This document shows, piece by piece, positions 1 to 7,690 of a stretch of 57,474 bases of DNA (position 1 is the first letter of the stretch; every line of letters starts with the position of its first letter). The DNA comes from an uncultured Prevotellaceae bacterium (GTDB taxonomy: Bacteria; Bacteroidota; Bacteroidia; Bacteroidales; Bacteroidaceae). Under the pieces are notes generated by a model that saw only the letters and a list, made by a program, of their open reading frames with translations, made no database searches and was not told the DNA's origin. Made by a program: the position numbers and the translations under genes. The DNA lies in contig CADCDY010000001.1 in assembly GCA_902800245.1 (NCBI GenBank), forward strand, positions 1-57,474, given 5' to 3'.

Positions 1-282
1 TGGAGGAGTTTTCTTAGGGTTTGAAAAAAAAATCCCTAAATACCCTGTAGAAATGTGCAAGGGAATTAAGGATTTATTTTCTGAGATATATAGAAATCAC
101 CTCCACCACCTCCACCCTCTTTGGGTGATTTCAGAATGTATCGGGGACAAAAAGTTTGCTGTCTTCCTTGTTTTCGCGGTCGTGCTGGTCGTCTGATAGA
201 TAAACCAGTTCTACAATATGTTTAAAAGAGCTCAATCCCCCGGCATGTGAATGTCGGGGGATCCAAAAAAACGGGCTCATCG
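1..282. other. Gene-free left edge with hairpins
   Basis: No convincing gene lies here. A 9-base inverted repeat (GAAATCACC at 93-101, GGTGATTTC at 124-132) encloses a CCACCTCCACC-rich loop. A second hairpin at 235-262 has arms ATCCCCCGGCA and TGTCGGGGGAT around a six-base loop. The CCACC-rich stretch resembles the tail of the degenerate repeat seen near 23.34, 39.68 and 55.79 kb. The only small reading frame (136-223) has no family resemblance. Confidence 0.5.
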
Positions 283-300
283 TTTGGTGGGCTCGTTTTT
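265..300 (+). terminator. Rho-independent-type hairpin
   Basis: AAAAACGGGCTC pairs with GGGCTCGTTTTT, using G-U wobble pairs, around a ten-base loop, and the right arm ends in a run of T. It would end transcription entering from the left edge. Its right half overlaps the promoter of the next gene. Confidence 0.55.
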
Positions 301-314
301 ATTTGCTACCTTTG
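283..314 (+). promoter_or_regulatory. Bacteroidetes-type promoter of the sugar transferase gene
   Basis: TTTG at 283-286 and TACCTTTG at 307-314 are separated by 20 bases, which matches the primary-sigma consensus of this phylum. The predicted transcript begins near 321 and leaves a leader of about 115 bases. The upstream box lies inside the terminator hairpin. Confidence 0.6.
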
Positions 315-390
315 CACCCGAAATGTTATGGCTGTAAAAATTATAGTCTAAAAAAAATTGCCGTTGGATGCAATAAAACATGTATTCATT

Positions 391-408
391 CGTTCTAATA
401 TTAGAACG
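391..408. promoter_or_regulatory. Perfect 18-bp palindrome in leader
   Basis: CGTTCTAAT followed by ATTAGAACG is a perfect palindrome, 30 bases before the transferase start and inside the predicted leader. It could be a dimer-binding operator or a short RNA hairpin. No protein can be assigned to it from sequence. Confidence 0.4.
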
Positions 409-437
409 TTGGATTAAAAAAAAGAGTTTATCGATAA

Positions 438-1067
438 ATGACTACCCTTAAAAACGGATATGTTGTAGACGGGATGAACGAGGTGGAACGCAATATCAAG
501 AGGTTGATAGACCTGTTTACTGCGCTCATCTGCCTTGTTATATTTTCGCCCCTGATGTTGATTTGCTATATTGCGGTGAAACGCGAGGACGGAGGTCCGG
601 CCATCTTCAAGCAAGAACGCATCGGCCGCTTTGGAAGGCCTTTCAACATTTATAAGTTCCGCAGCATGCGCATGGATGCCGAGAAAGACGGTCCGGCACT
701 GTACAATCACGAGAATGAGACGCGCATGACGAAGGTCGGCAAATTCCTGCGTGCCCACCATCTGGACGAACTGCCCCAGCTGTGGAACGTGGTCAAGGGC
801 GAGATGGCATTCATCGGTCCCCGACCCGAACGGAAATATTTCATCGACCAGATTATGGAGCGCGACCCACGTTACGCCTATCTCTATCAGGTGCGACCAG
901 GTGTCACCAGCTATGCCACGCTGTATAACGGCTATACGGACACGATGGAGAAGATGTTGCGCCGCTTGGAACTGGACCTTTACTATCTGGAGCACCGTTC
1001 GCTGTGGTTCGACTTCAAGCTGCTGGTGCTGACCTTCCTCAACATCGCCTTCGGCAAGAAATTCTAA
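438..1067 (+). CDS. Polyprenyl-phosphate sugar-1-phosphate transferase
   Basis: Bacterial sugar transferase of the small monotopic (PglC/WcaJ catalytic domain) type. It should start a surface glycan by moving a sugar-1-phosphate from a nucleotide sugar to undecaprenyl phosphate at the inner membrane. The 209 residues hold one hydrophobic N-terminal segment (about 25-45, the re-entrant anchor), then FKQERIG, YKFRSM, the catalytic Asp-Glu region DELPQLWNVVKGEM, IGPRPE and VRPGVTSYA, all family hallmarks. Length suits a stand-alone catalytic unit without the extra transmembrane domain of WbaP. The ATG at 438 follows a predicted promoter; an in-frame ATG at 474 is an alternative. The capsule-assembly gene follows after 29 bases, which supports a role in capsule or exopolysaccharide synthesis, although no other glycosyltransferases lie nearby. 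The sugar substrate cannot be read from the sequence. Confidence 0.92.
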   Translation: MTTLKNGYVVDGMNEVERNIKRLIDLFTALICLVIFSPLMLICYIAVKREDGGPAIFKQERIGRFGRPFNIYKFRSMRMDAEKDGPALYNHENETRMTKVGKFLRAHHLDELPQLWNVVKGEMAFIGPRPERKYFIDQIMERDPRYAYLYQVRPGVTSYATLYNGYTDTMEKMLRRLELDLYYLEHRSLWFDFKLLVLTFLNIAFGKKF

Positions 1068-1096
1068 TTGCGACTATAGTTCATTCATTACTCATC

Positions 1097-2581
1097 ATGA
1101 GCAAGCATATTCTACTGCTGCTATCTTGTTTGGTATTTACCCTTGGCGCCAGGGCACAAGAAACGCCTTCCACCCACATCACCTACGACCTGACGGCGGA
1201 AACTGCGGTGGGTACAGGCGACTTTACGGCCTTCCAACTGACGGCCAACCGCCACCACGTGTTAGCGACACGACCCAACACGGCCTATCTGCGCGGAGCT
1301 GTCAATGCGGAACATCAGCTGGCTGAGGACTGGACGCTGTCCGGTGCCGTCGACCTCATCGGTTCCGTACATGCCAACCACAAGGTCTATCTGCAACAGT
1401 GCTATGCCTATCTGGGCTGGAAGGACTTCTTTCTGGAAGCCGGTGCCCGTGAACAGAAACCCGTATTGCGCAACGAGCTCCTGTCGAGCGGTACATTCGG
1501 CAAGGGCACCAATGCCAAACCCATACCGCAGATTCATGTAGGCACGAAGGACTTTTGGACGATACCCTACACCAAGGGTTGGCTACAGGCCAGCTTCGAC
1601 TTCGGCTATGGCAAGTTTCTCGACAGCAACTACCGCGAGGACAATTTCCACGAGCATCCTGGTGCAAACATCAAATACACTACAGGGATTCTTTATCATC
1701 AGAAACACCTGTACTTCCGCACCAACCCCGAGAAGCTGCTCTTTGTCACCGCAGGCATAGAGCATGTTGCCCAATTTGGCGGTACCAACCACGACTTTAC
1801 ACAGGGCACGGAAAAGGTCATAAGCAAGGATTCCAATCTGAAAGCTTTTTGGAAGGTCATTCTTCCGCTTGGCGACAGCAACTATTTCCAGAACGACGCC
1901 ATAGAAGACTGGGTTTACGGCAACCACCTCGGTTCGATGACCGTACAGCTGGGCTGGAACATCGACAAAGAGCATTTGTTGAAGGCCTATCTCGATAATA
2001 TTTTCGAGGACGGTTCAGGCATCCGCAAGAGCAATGGCTGGGACGGTCTGTGGGGCTTGGAATATCATAACAAGAGCGAAGGACGCCAGTATGTCCGCGG
2101 CGCTGTGGTGGAATATTTCCAAACCACCAACCAATGCGGTCCCCTGCACTATGATGGCGGCGACTATCCCGAACCCATCCGCAGTCAGATTACGGATAAG
2201 GTGACGGGCAACGACGACTACTATAACCACGAATTCTACGGCGGCTATGCCCACTACGGCATGACGCCAGGCAATCCGCTCATCACCTCACCCATATATA
2301 ATGAGAACGGTGACAGCCACTACCTTGACAACCGCGTAAAAGCATGGCATGTGGGCGTGAACGGCGAGATTACCGATCAGTTGTCGTACCTCGTCAAGGG
2401 TTCCTACCGCGAAGGCTGGGGTACCTATCATCGCCCGCTCGACGAGAAGCACCACTCGTTCGACGCCATGTTCCAAGGCATCTACACGCTGGGCGCCTGG
2501 CAGTTCTCAGCGGCATACGCCTTCGACAAGGGTAACATCTACGGCGACTGCAACACGTTTAACTTCGCTGTTAGCTATTAG
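1097..2581 (+). CDS. Capsule assembly Wzi family outer-membrane protein
   Basis: The chosen ATG at 1097 opens a clear signal peptide (SKHILLLLSCLVFTLGARAQ); the frame extends upstream to 1004, but that part overlaps the previous gene and has no signal. The mature part of about 475 residues is a beta-barrel-like sequence of alternating residues. It has Wzi-family features such as RNELLSSGTFGKGTNAKPIPQI and FDFGYGKFLDSNY. Wzi proteins sit in the outer membrane and help attach or organise capsular polysaccharide. The immediately upstream sugar transferase suggests both act on the same surface polymer. The stop codon lies inside a short repeat (TTAGCTATTAGCTGTTGGC) that continues into the next reading frame. 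Confidence 0.85.
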   Translation: MSKHILLLLSCLVFTLGARAQETPSTHITYDLTAETAVGTGDFTAFQLTANRHHVLATRPNTAYLRGAVNAEHQLAEDWTLSGAVDLIGSVHANHKVYLQQCYAYLGWKDFFLEAGAREQKPVLRNELLSSGTFGKGTNAKPIPQIHVGTKDFWTIPYTKGWLQASFDFGYGKFLDSNYREDNFHEHPGANIKYTTGILYHQKHLYFRTNPEKLLFVTAGIEHVAQFGGTNHDFTQGTEKVISKDSNLKAFWKVILPLGDSNYFQNDAIEDWVYGNHLGSMTVQLGWNIDKEHLLKAYLDNIFEDGSGIRKSNGWDGLWGLEYHNKSEGRQYVRGAVVEYFQTTNQCGPLHYDGGDYPEPIRSQITDKVTGNDDYYNHEFYGGYAHYGMTPGNPLITSPIYNENGDSHYLDNRVKAWHVGVNGEITDQLSYLVKGSYREGWGTYHRPLDEKHHSFDAMFQGIYTLGAWQFSAAYAFDKGNIYGDCNTFNFAVSY

Positions 2582-2591
2582 CTGTTGGCTA

Positions 2592-2918
2592 TTGGCCGCT
2601 TCCTGTCAGGAAGGCAGAGATGCCGGCGATTTGTGGGGACAATGGCGCACAGACGGACAACGCTACCTTAGTTTCTCGGGTAGCATTGCTTGGTTTAAGG
2701 CCAATGGTGCCGAGATTTTCGGCAATTTCCAACATCAGGGCGACAGCCTGTTCATCCAGTGTTCGTCCATCGAGGGTTCACCCATCGACACTATCACCGT
2801 AGAACGCGACTTCGGCATGCGTCCCTTCACAAATATCCGCCTGAAGATAGAAAAACTCAACGACGACGACCTCGTACTCAGCAAGGACGGCCGCACGTGG
2901 AGTTTCTATAAATATTAA
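2592..2918 (+). CDS. Small lipoprotein-like protein, start uncertain
   Basis: The open frame gives about 108 residues from a TTG at 2592. Read upstream in frame, the codons give LLAISCWLLAASCQEG, a good lipoprotein signal with lipobox LAAS-C, but they contain no ATG, GTG or TTG and overlap the end of the wzi-like gene. The real start may be an unusual codon (CTG 2568 or ATT 2577), or the 5' end has been altered. The body (DLWGQWRTDGQRYLSFSG..., SLFIQCSSIEG, LKIEKLNDDDLVLSKDGRTWSFYKY) resembles the lipocalin-like small lipoproteins of Bacteroidales, with the strand pattern W.....RYLSF and a terminal W.F.KY. Expected location is the periplasmic face of the envelope. Function unknown. Confidence 0.55.
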   Translation: MAASCQEGRDAGDLWGQWRTDGQRYLSFSGSIAWFKANGAEIFGNFQHQGDSLFIQCSSIEGSPIDTITVERDFGMRPFTNIRLKIEKLNDDDLVLSKDGRTWSFYKY

Positions 2919-2924
2919 AAAAAC

Positions 2925-2959
2925 TCAATCTATCACGGGGGACAGATCCCTTTGATTGA
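2925..2959. other. Weak hairpin between lipoprotein and GH97 genes
   Basis: TCAATC at 2925 and GATTGA at 2954 flank GGGGA and TCCC, which can pair within them. There is no T-run after it, so it could be an attenuating hairpin or chance. GH97 starts 30 bases further on. Confidence 0.25.
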
Positions 2960-2988
2960 ACTACCATTTTCTCAATCTACACAAGACG

Positions 2989-4985
2989 ATGAATCACAAT
3001 CTTTTACGCAACATGGTGCTGACAGTCATGAGTCTGACAACTCTGACGATGCAGGCAGCACATTATGAAGTGAGTTCCCCGAATGGTAAGTTGACGGTCA
3101 CAGTCAATACCGATGAGGCGGTTACCTGGTCGGTCAGTTATAACGGCACGGTAGTATTGCTGCCTTCGGCCATTGACATCCGGATGCAGCAGGGTGGCAA
3201 GACGTTGGGAATGGGCAAGATAGGCAAGGTGGCCAAGCGTCAGATTACCAACAGCTTCGCCACACCCTTTTATAAGAAGGAGAAGGTCGACGACAACTAT
3301 GGCCAACTGCTGATGTATAGCAACCAGAAGGTGCAGATAGAGGTGCGTGCCTATGACGACGGTGCCGCCTATCGCCTCATCAGTTCCAACGCAAAGCCTC
3401 TGGTGGTAAACAGCGAGACGGTAGAGTATCGTTTTGCTGATGACTATCAGGCTTTTGTGCCTTACGTCAACGACAATCGTGGTGGCGAGTGTCACAGATG
3501 TTTCCCGACTCGCTGGCCATCAGCCCGTTAGCTGTCTGTCTGCCTGGTGGCATGAAAGCCATTGTGATGGATGCTGGCGTAGAGAACTATCCGGGAATGT
3601 TTCTTAGAGGTGAGAGGTCAGAGGTGAGAGGTAAGGGACATGTGCTGAAGGGTGAGTTTGCACCCTATCCGTTGGAGCAGGAGATTGGTGGTTTCGACCG
3701 TCTGAACCTCGTGCCTATCAAGCGTGCTGACTATATCGCCCGGCTGGACGGCAAGCAGTCGCTGCCCTGGCGTGCCATCGTCATCACCGAGCGGGATGCT
3801 GACATCCTGAACTGCGATATGGCACAGCGGCTGGCTCCCGAGTGCCGCATCAGCGACACCTCGTGGATTCGTCCCGGCAAGGTGGCATGGGACTGGTGGA
3901 ACAACACCAACATCACAGGCGTCAGTTTCCAGTCGGGCATGAATACCGACACCTATTTATATTATATAGACTTTGCTGCCCGTAACCATATAGAATATAT
4001 CATCATTGACGAAGGCTGGAGTGGCAAGGAGTCGCTGACGGACCATCTCAGCCCCGATATTGACCTCGAACGACTGATAGCTCATGGTCAGCAAAAAGGT
4101 GTGGGCATCATCCTTTGGAGCAGTTGGCGCAATCTGATAGGCAACAATCCTACTGGTGGCACTGCCGTTACGGATGCCGTCATGAAGCACTATGCCGCAA
4201 TGGGTATCAAGGGATTCAAGGTTGACTTCTTCGACCGCGACGACCAGCAGGTCATCGCCTCAGCCTACGAGATAGCTGCCTGTGCCGCCAAGCATCATCT
4301 CTATCTCGACTATCACGGTCTGAAGCCTTTCGGCATCCAGCGTGCCTATCCCAACATCTTTAACTTTGAAGGCGTGAAAGGCCTGGAGAATTCCAAGTGG
4401 GAACCTCGCGCTGGTGACGGACCACTGCACAATCAGCCCCGCTACGACGTCACAGCACCCTATCTGCGCATGCTCGCTGGCCCCATGGACTATACGCCTG
4501 GTGCCATGACCAATGCCATGAAAGACTATTTCTTCGGTAATAACGACCATCCCATGAGTCAGGGCACCCGTGTCCACCAGATGGCTATGTACACCACTTT
4601 CGAGGCTCCACTGCAGATGCTGGCCGACAGCCCTACGCAATACATGCGGAATCAGGAGTGTACCGATTTCATCGCACAGGTGCCTACCACCTTCGACGAG
4701 ACCATTGCCCTCGACGGCAAACTGGGAGAATATACCGTCATAGCCCGACGTAAAGGTACTACGTGGTATCTGGCTGCTCTCACCGACTGGACACCGCGCG
4801 ACCTGACCCTCAACCTCAGCTTCCTGCCCGCAGGTCAGTATCATGCCGACATCTTCGCCGATGGCGTCAATGCTCTGAAGGATGCCACCGACTATCAACA
4901 CCTCCTTCAGACCGTCACCGCCACCGACCGTCTGAACATCCATCTCAGCAGTGGTGGAGGCTGGACGGCAATATTGAAAAAATAG
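2989..4985 (+). pseudogene. GH97 alpha-glycosidase, disrupted by frameshifting deletion
   Basis: Two adjacent frames together make one GH97 enzyme of about 660 residues (SusB-like family; alpha-glucosidases and alpha-galactosidases). The first runs from ATG 2989 with a signal peptide (NLLRNMVLTVMSLTTLTMQAAHYEV) through the N-terminal beta domain to YVNDNRGGE near 3490. The second resumes one frame away at SQMFPDSLAISPLAV and carries the TIM barrel (IIDEGWSG, GFKVDFFDRDDQ, NFEGVKGLENSKW) and C-terminal sheet to 4985. Family members normally have roughly 15 residues (a Y.SFES.Y type segment) between these blocks, so a deletion of 3n+1 bases probably occurred near 3490. An Asp in KVDFFDRDD is reported for retaining galactosidase-type members. 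A nine-residue repeat-derived insert sits near 3605. Either a recent pseudogene or a sequencing/assembly error; the second half looks unscarred. Confidence 0.85.
3603..3637 (+). repeat. AGGTGAGAGGTC-type tandem repeat inside GH97
   Basis: Imperfect copies of the unit AGGTGAG/AGGTCAG run through this stretch and encode RGERSEVRG between GMFL and KGHVLKG. Family members usually read GMFL directly into the G(K)GHVLKG segment, so this is an in-frame insertion of low-complexity DNA. Confidence 0.6.
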
Positions 4986-5013
4986 ACACTATTCAGTATT
5001 AAAAAAAGAGCTT

Positions 5014-6501
5014 ATGCAAAGACTTTTGTTAACGGTCATGATGGCTATAGGAATGGTAGCCGCACGGGCACAGTACGACATTATTCCGATGCCCCAGCGC
5101 ATCAGCATGGATGCGAAAGGGACGGTACTGAACATCGAAGGACAAGCGCAGGTGACGGAACGGCTGACTAAGGACATCGCGTCGCCTGAGGGGTGGCGTA
5201 TGACGGTCGGCAAGCGCGGCATCGTGCTGGAGGGACGCACGGAGGCGGGGCTGTTCTACGGTCGGCAGGCTTTGCGTCAGGTGCTGGCGACGAATCCCAC
5301 TTCGTTGCCCCATGCCGTCATCGAGAGTGCGCCGCGGTTTAGTTACAGGGCTATGCACCTGGATGTGTCGCGCCACTTCTTCGACAAGGAGATGGTGAAG
5401 CAGTATCTGGACATGATGGCGCTGCACGCTATGAATACGCTGCACTTCCATCTGACTGACGACCAGGGCTGGCGCATAGAGATGAAGCGATGGCCGAAGT
5501 TGACAACGGTGGGGTCGGTGCGCAATAGGACGGTCATTGGCCGTAATGCCGGCATCTACGAATATACCCCTCACGGTGGCTATTTCACGCAGGACGACAT
5601 CCGCGAAATAGTGGCCTATGCCCAGGAGCGCCACATCACCATTATTCCCGAGATTGATATGCCCGGTCACATGCTGGCGGCACTGGCGGCATATCCGGAA
5701 CTGGGCTGCACGGGCGGTCCCTATGAGGTATGTCCCGACTGGGGCGTGTTCGACGACATTCTCTGTGCGGGCAACGACAAGGTCTATCGTTTTCTGGAAG
5801 ACCTCATCGACGAACTGACGGAACTCTTCCCCGCACCCTATATCCATCTGGGTGGCGACGAGGCTCCCCGTGTGCGTTGGCAGCAGTGCAACCGCTGTCA
5901 GCAACGGATGCGTGAGCAGGGCTTGAAGACCGAGGCGCAGCTGCAGGGCTATATGGTGCGTCGCATGGAGCAGTATCTGACGAAGAAAGGGCGTCGGCTG
6001 ATTGGCTGGGACGAGATAGCGGAATGTGACATCGACACCAGTGCCGTCATCATGAGTTGGCGCGGTCACGAGGGAGGTTTCGAGGCTGCCGCCAAGGGCC
6101 ACGACGTCATCATGGCTCCTACGGGTTCGATGTATTTCGACTACTACCAGTTGCCCGAGGACTTGTGGGAAAAGCCGTTTCTCATCGGTGGCTACGTGTC
6201 GCTGAGCAAGGTCTACGCCTTCGACCCCGCACCCGACTCTCTGTCCGCTGACGTGCGCCGTCATATCATCGGAACGCAGGCAAACCTGTGGACGGAATAC
6301 ATTCCTTATAAAGAACTGCTTGAATATCAGGTGTTGCCCCGTATGGCGGCACTCTGCGAGGTGCAGTGGGCCGATCCCGAACGGAAGGACTATGACGGTT
6401 TTTTGCGCAGGCTGCCCCGACTGCTGAGCATCTATGATGCGCAGGGCTGGAAATACTGTAGAAAACGTGACAATGGGGAGACGTTGAACGTTGAACATTG
6501 A
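5014..6501 (+). CDS. GH20 beta-N-acetylhexosaminidase
   Basis: Secreted exo-enzyme that removes terminal beta-linked GlcNAc or GalNAc by substrate-assisted catalysis. A signal peptide (MQRLLLTVMMAIGMVAARAQ) is followed by the GH20 N-terminal alpha/beta domain (about 21-105) and the TIM barrel. HLTDDQGWRIE and HLGGDEAPRVRW carry the family signatures, with the catalytic Asp282-Glu283 pair in the second. IIPEIDMPGH, IGWDEI, MSWRG and the tryptophan in GTQANLWTEY are also conserved. At 495 residues it contains the catalytic unit without the C-terminal accessory domains found in longer Bacteroidales relatives. The final residues (RDNGETLNVEH) come from a TTGAAC-type repeat. It starts 28 bases after GH97 and 46 bases before the acyltransferase, so the three are probably one transcript for glycan turnover. 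Confidence 0.93.
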   Translation: MQRLLLTVMMAIGMVAARAQYDIIPMPQRISMDAKGTVLNIEGQAQVTERLTKDIASPEGWRMTVGKRGIVLEGRTEAGLFYGRQALRQVLATNPTSLPHAVIESAPRFSYRAMHLDVSRHFFDKEMVKQYLDMMALHAMNTLHFHLTDDQGWRIEMKRWPKLTTVGSVRNRTVIGRNAGIYEYTPHGGYFTQDDIREIVAYAQERHITIIPEIDMPGHMLAALAAYPELGCTGGPYEVCPDWGVFDDILCAGNDKVYRFLEDLIDELTELFPAPYIHLGGDEAPRVRWQQCNRCQQRMREQGLKTEAQLQGYMVRRMEQYLTKKGRRLIGWDEIAECDIDTSAVIMSWRGHEGGFEAAAKGHDVIMAPTGSMYFDYYQLPEDLWEKPFLIGGYVSLSKVYAFDPAPDSLSADVRRHIIGTQANLWTEYIPYKELLEYQVLPRMAALCEVQWADPERKDYDGFLRRLPRLLSIYDAQGWKYCRKRDNGETLNVEH

Positions 6502-6547
6502 ACGTTCTCTCCTTGAGAGTGTGGCGTTGCAATGAACATTGAACATT
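6483..6547 (+). repeat. TTGAAC-type short repeats at the GH20/acyltransferase junction
   Basis: Copies of GTTGAAC/ATTGAAC occur at 6484-6503 and again as TGAACATTGAACATT at 6533-6547. They flank a small inverted repeat (CTCTC CTTG GAGAG-like, 6506-6519). The first group supplies the last codons and the stop of the GH20 gene, and the second directly precedes the next ATG. Confidence 0.6.
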
Positions 6548-7630
6548 ATGAAGAAACGACTACTTTCCCTTGACGTGCTGCGCGGCATCACCGTCGCAGG
6601 CATGATACTGGTCAACAACGGCTTCGAGGAAGGTTTTGCCGCCCTGCAACATTCAGCATGGAATGGGCTGACACCCTGCGACCTGGTATTTCCCTCGTTC
6701 CTCTTCATCGTCGGCTTCTCCACGTGGCTGTCGCTGTCGAAGGTGCAGTTCCAGCCTACGCCGGCAGTACTGCGGAAGGTGGTCAGGCGCACGGTGCTCA
6801 TCTTCGCCATCGGACTGTTCATCAACTGGTTTGCGCTGGCGATGGACGGACGTCCGGCGGACTTCGCCCATCTGCGCTATTGGGCCGTGTTGCAACGCAT
6901 TGCCGTATGCTATCTGCTGACGTCGCTCTTTGCATTGTATGTTGACCACCGCCATACGCTGAAAGTCATTGTGGGGCTGTTGTTGGCGTATGCTGTCGTG
7001 CTGCTGGCATTCGACGGATATAGCACTGATGCCACTCAGAACATAGCCGGGCGCATAGACCTGTGGTTGTTTGGTGCCGACCACCTGTACCGACACTCAC
7101 CCATCGATCCCGAAGGCTTGCTGGGCACGATGGGTGCCACGGCCCACATGCTGACGGGATTCCTCTGCATGAGCTTCATCTCACAAACGGACGACATTCG
7201 CCGCAAGGTTTACAGACTGCTGATGGCGGGGGGCTTCATGATGCTTCTGGGCTTCATGCTGCACCATTGCGGATTGCCCGTCAACAAGACCGTATGGTCG
7301 CCCAGCTTCGTCGTGGCTACTTGCGGCATTTGTTCTACCGGGCTGGCGCTGCTCATATACCTGATTGACGTCCGTGGGGAAGGCCGTAAGACGTGGTGGA
7401 TGACCGTATTCCTGATCTTTGGCGTCAATCCGCTGTTTCTTTATGTGTTCAGCGAGTGTCTGGCCGTCGTGGGCTGGAGTACGGGTATCAACGAAGGACT
7501 GTATGCGGCGATGAGTTCCGCCATAGCGGTGCCCAGCCTGGCGTCGCTGTGCTATGCGCTGACGTATGTGGCAACGGTAGGGCTCGTCGGATGGCTGCTC
7601 TACTGGCGCAGGATATACATCAAGATTTAA
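6548..7630 (+). CDS. NagX/DUF5009-type membrane acyltransferase
   Basis: Multi-pass inner-membrane protein of the heparan-alpha-glucosaminide N-acetyltransferase-like (DUF1624/DUF5009) family. The N-terminus KKRLLSLDVLRGITVAGMILVNN is the family signature, followed by CDLVFPSFLFIVGFS and about ten hydrophobic helices over 360 residues. Human HGSNAT moves acetyl groups from acetyl-CoA across a membrane to a terminal glucosamine; bacterial members often lie beside N-acetylglucosamine catabolic genes. Here the upstream GH20 enzyme would release GlcNAc/GalNAc, which fits a role in amino-sugar handling, but substrate and direction are inferred. ATG 6548 is preferred because it starts the signature; a TTG nine bases upstream is in the repeat. 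A strong terminator follows immediately. Confidence 0.82.
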   Translation: MKKRLLSLDVLRGITVAGMILVNNGFEEGFAALQHSAWNGLTPCDLVFPSFLFIVGFSTWLSLSKVQFQPTPAVLRKVVRRTVLIFAIGLFINWFALAMDGRPADFAHLRYWAVLQRIAVCYLLTSLFALYVDHRHTLKVIVGLLLAYAVVLLAFDGYSTDATQNIAGRIDLWLFGADHLYRHSPIDPEGLLGTMGATAHMLTGFLCMSFISQTDDIRRKVYRLLMAGGFMMLLGFMLHHCGLPVNKTVWSPSFVVATCGICSTGLALLIYLIDVRGEGRKTWWMTVFLIFGVNPLFLYVFSECLAVVGWSTGINEGLYAAMSSAIAVPSLASLCYALTYVATVGLVGWLLYWRRIYIKI

Positions 7631-7633
7631 TAA

Positions 7634-7675
7634 TAACAATGAGGGCGTGCCTATTTTGACACGCCCTTGTTGTTA
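7634..7675. terminator. Bidirectional terminator between convergent genes
   Basis: AACAATGAGGGCGTG pairs with CACGCCCTTGTTGTT around a ten-base loop. It sits between the plus-strand acyltransferase stop (7630) and the minus-strand aldehyde dehydrogenase stop (7691), so it can serve both. Confidence 0.85.
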
Positions 7676-7690
7676 ATATAGGAGAGATAC

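Noticed and set aside
136-223. Possible 29-residue Cys-containing peptide
   Set aside because: No promoter, no neighbours and no conservation argument; too short to support.
5029-6825. 598-codon minus-strand frame
   Set aside because: Antisense to the GH20 gene and the next gene's start; His/Arg/Gln-rich without recognisable motifs, while the plus strand shows clear GH20 signatures.
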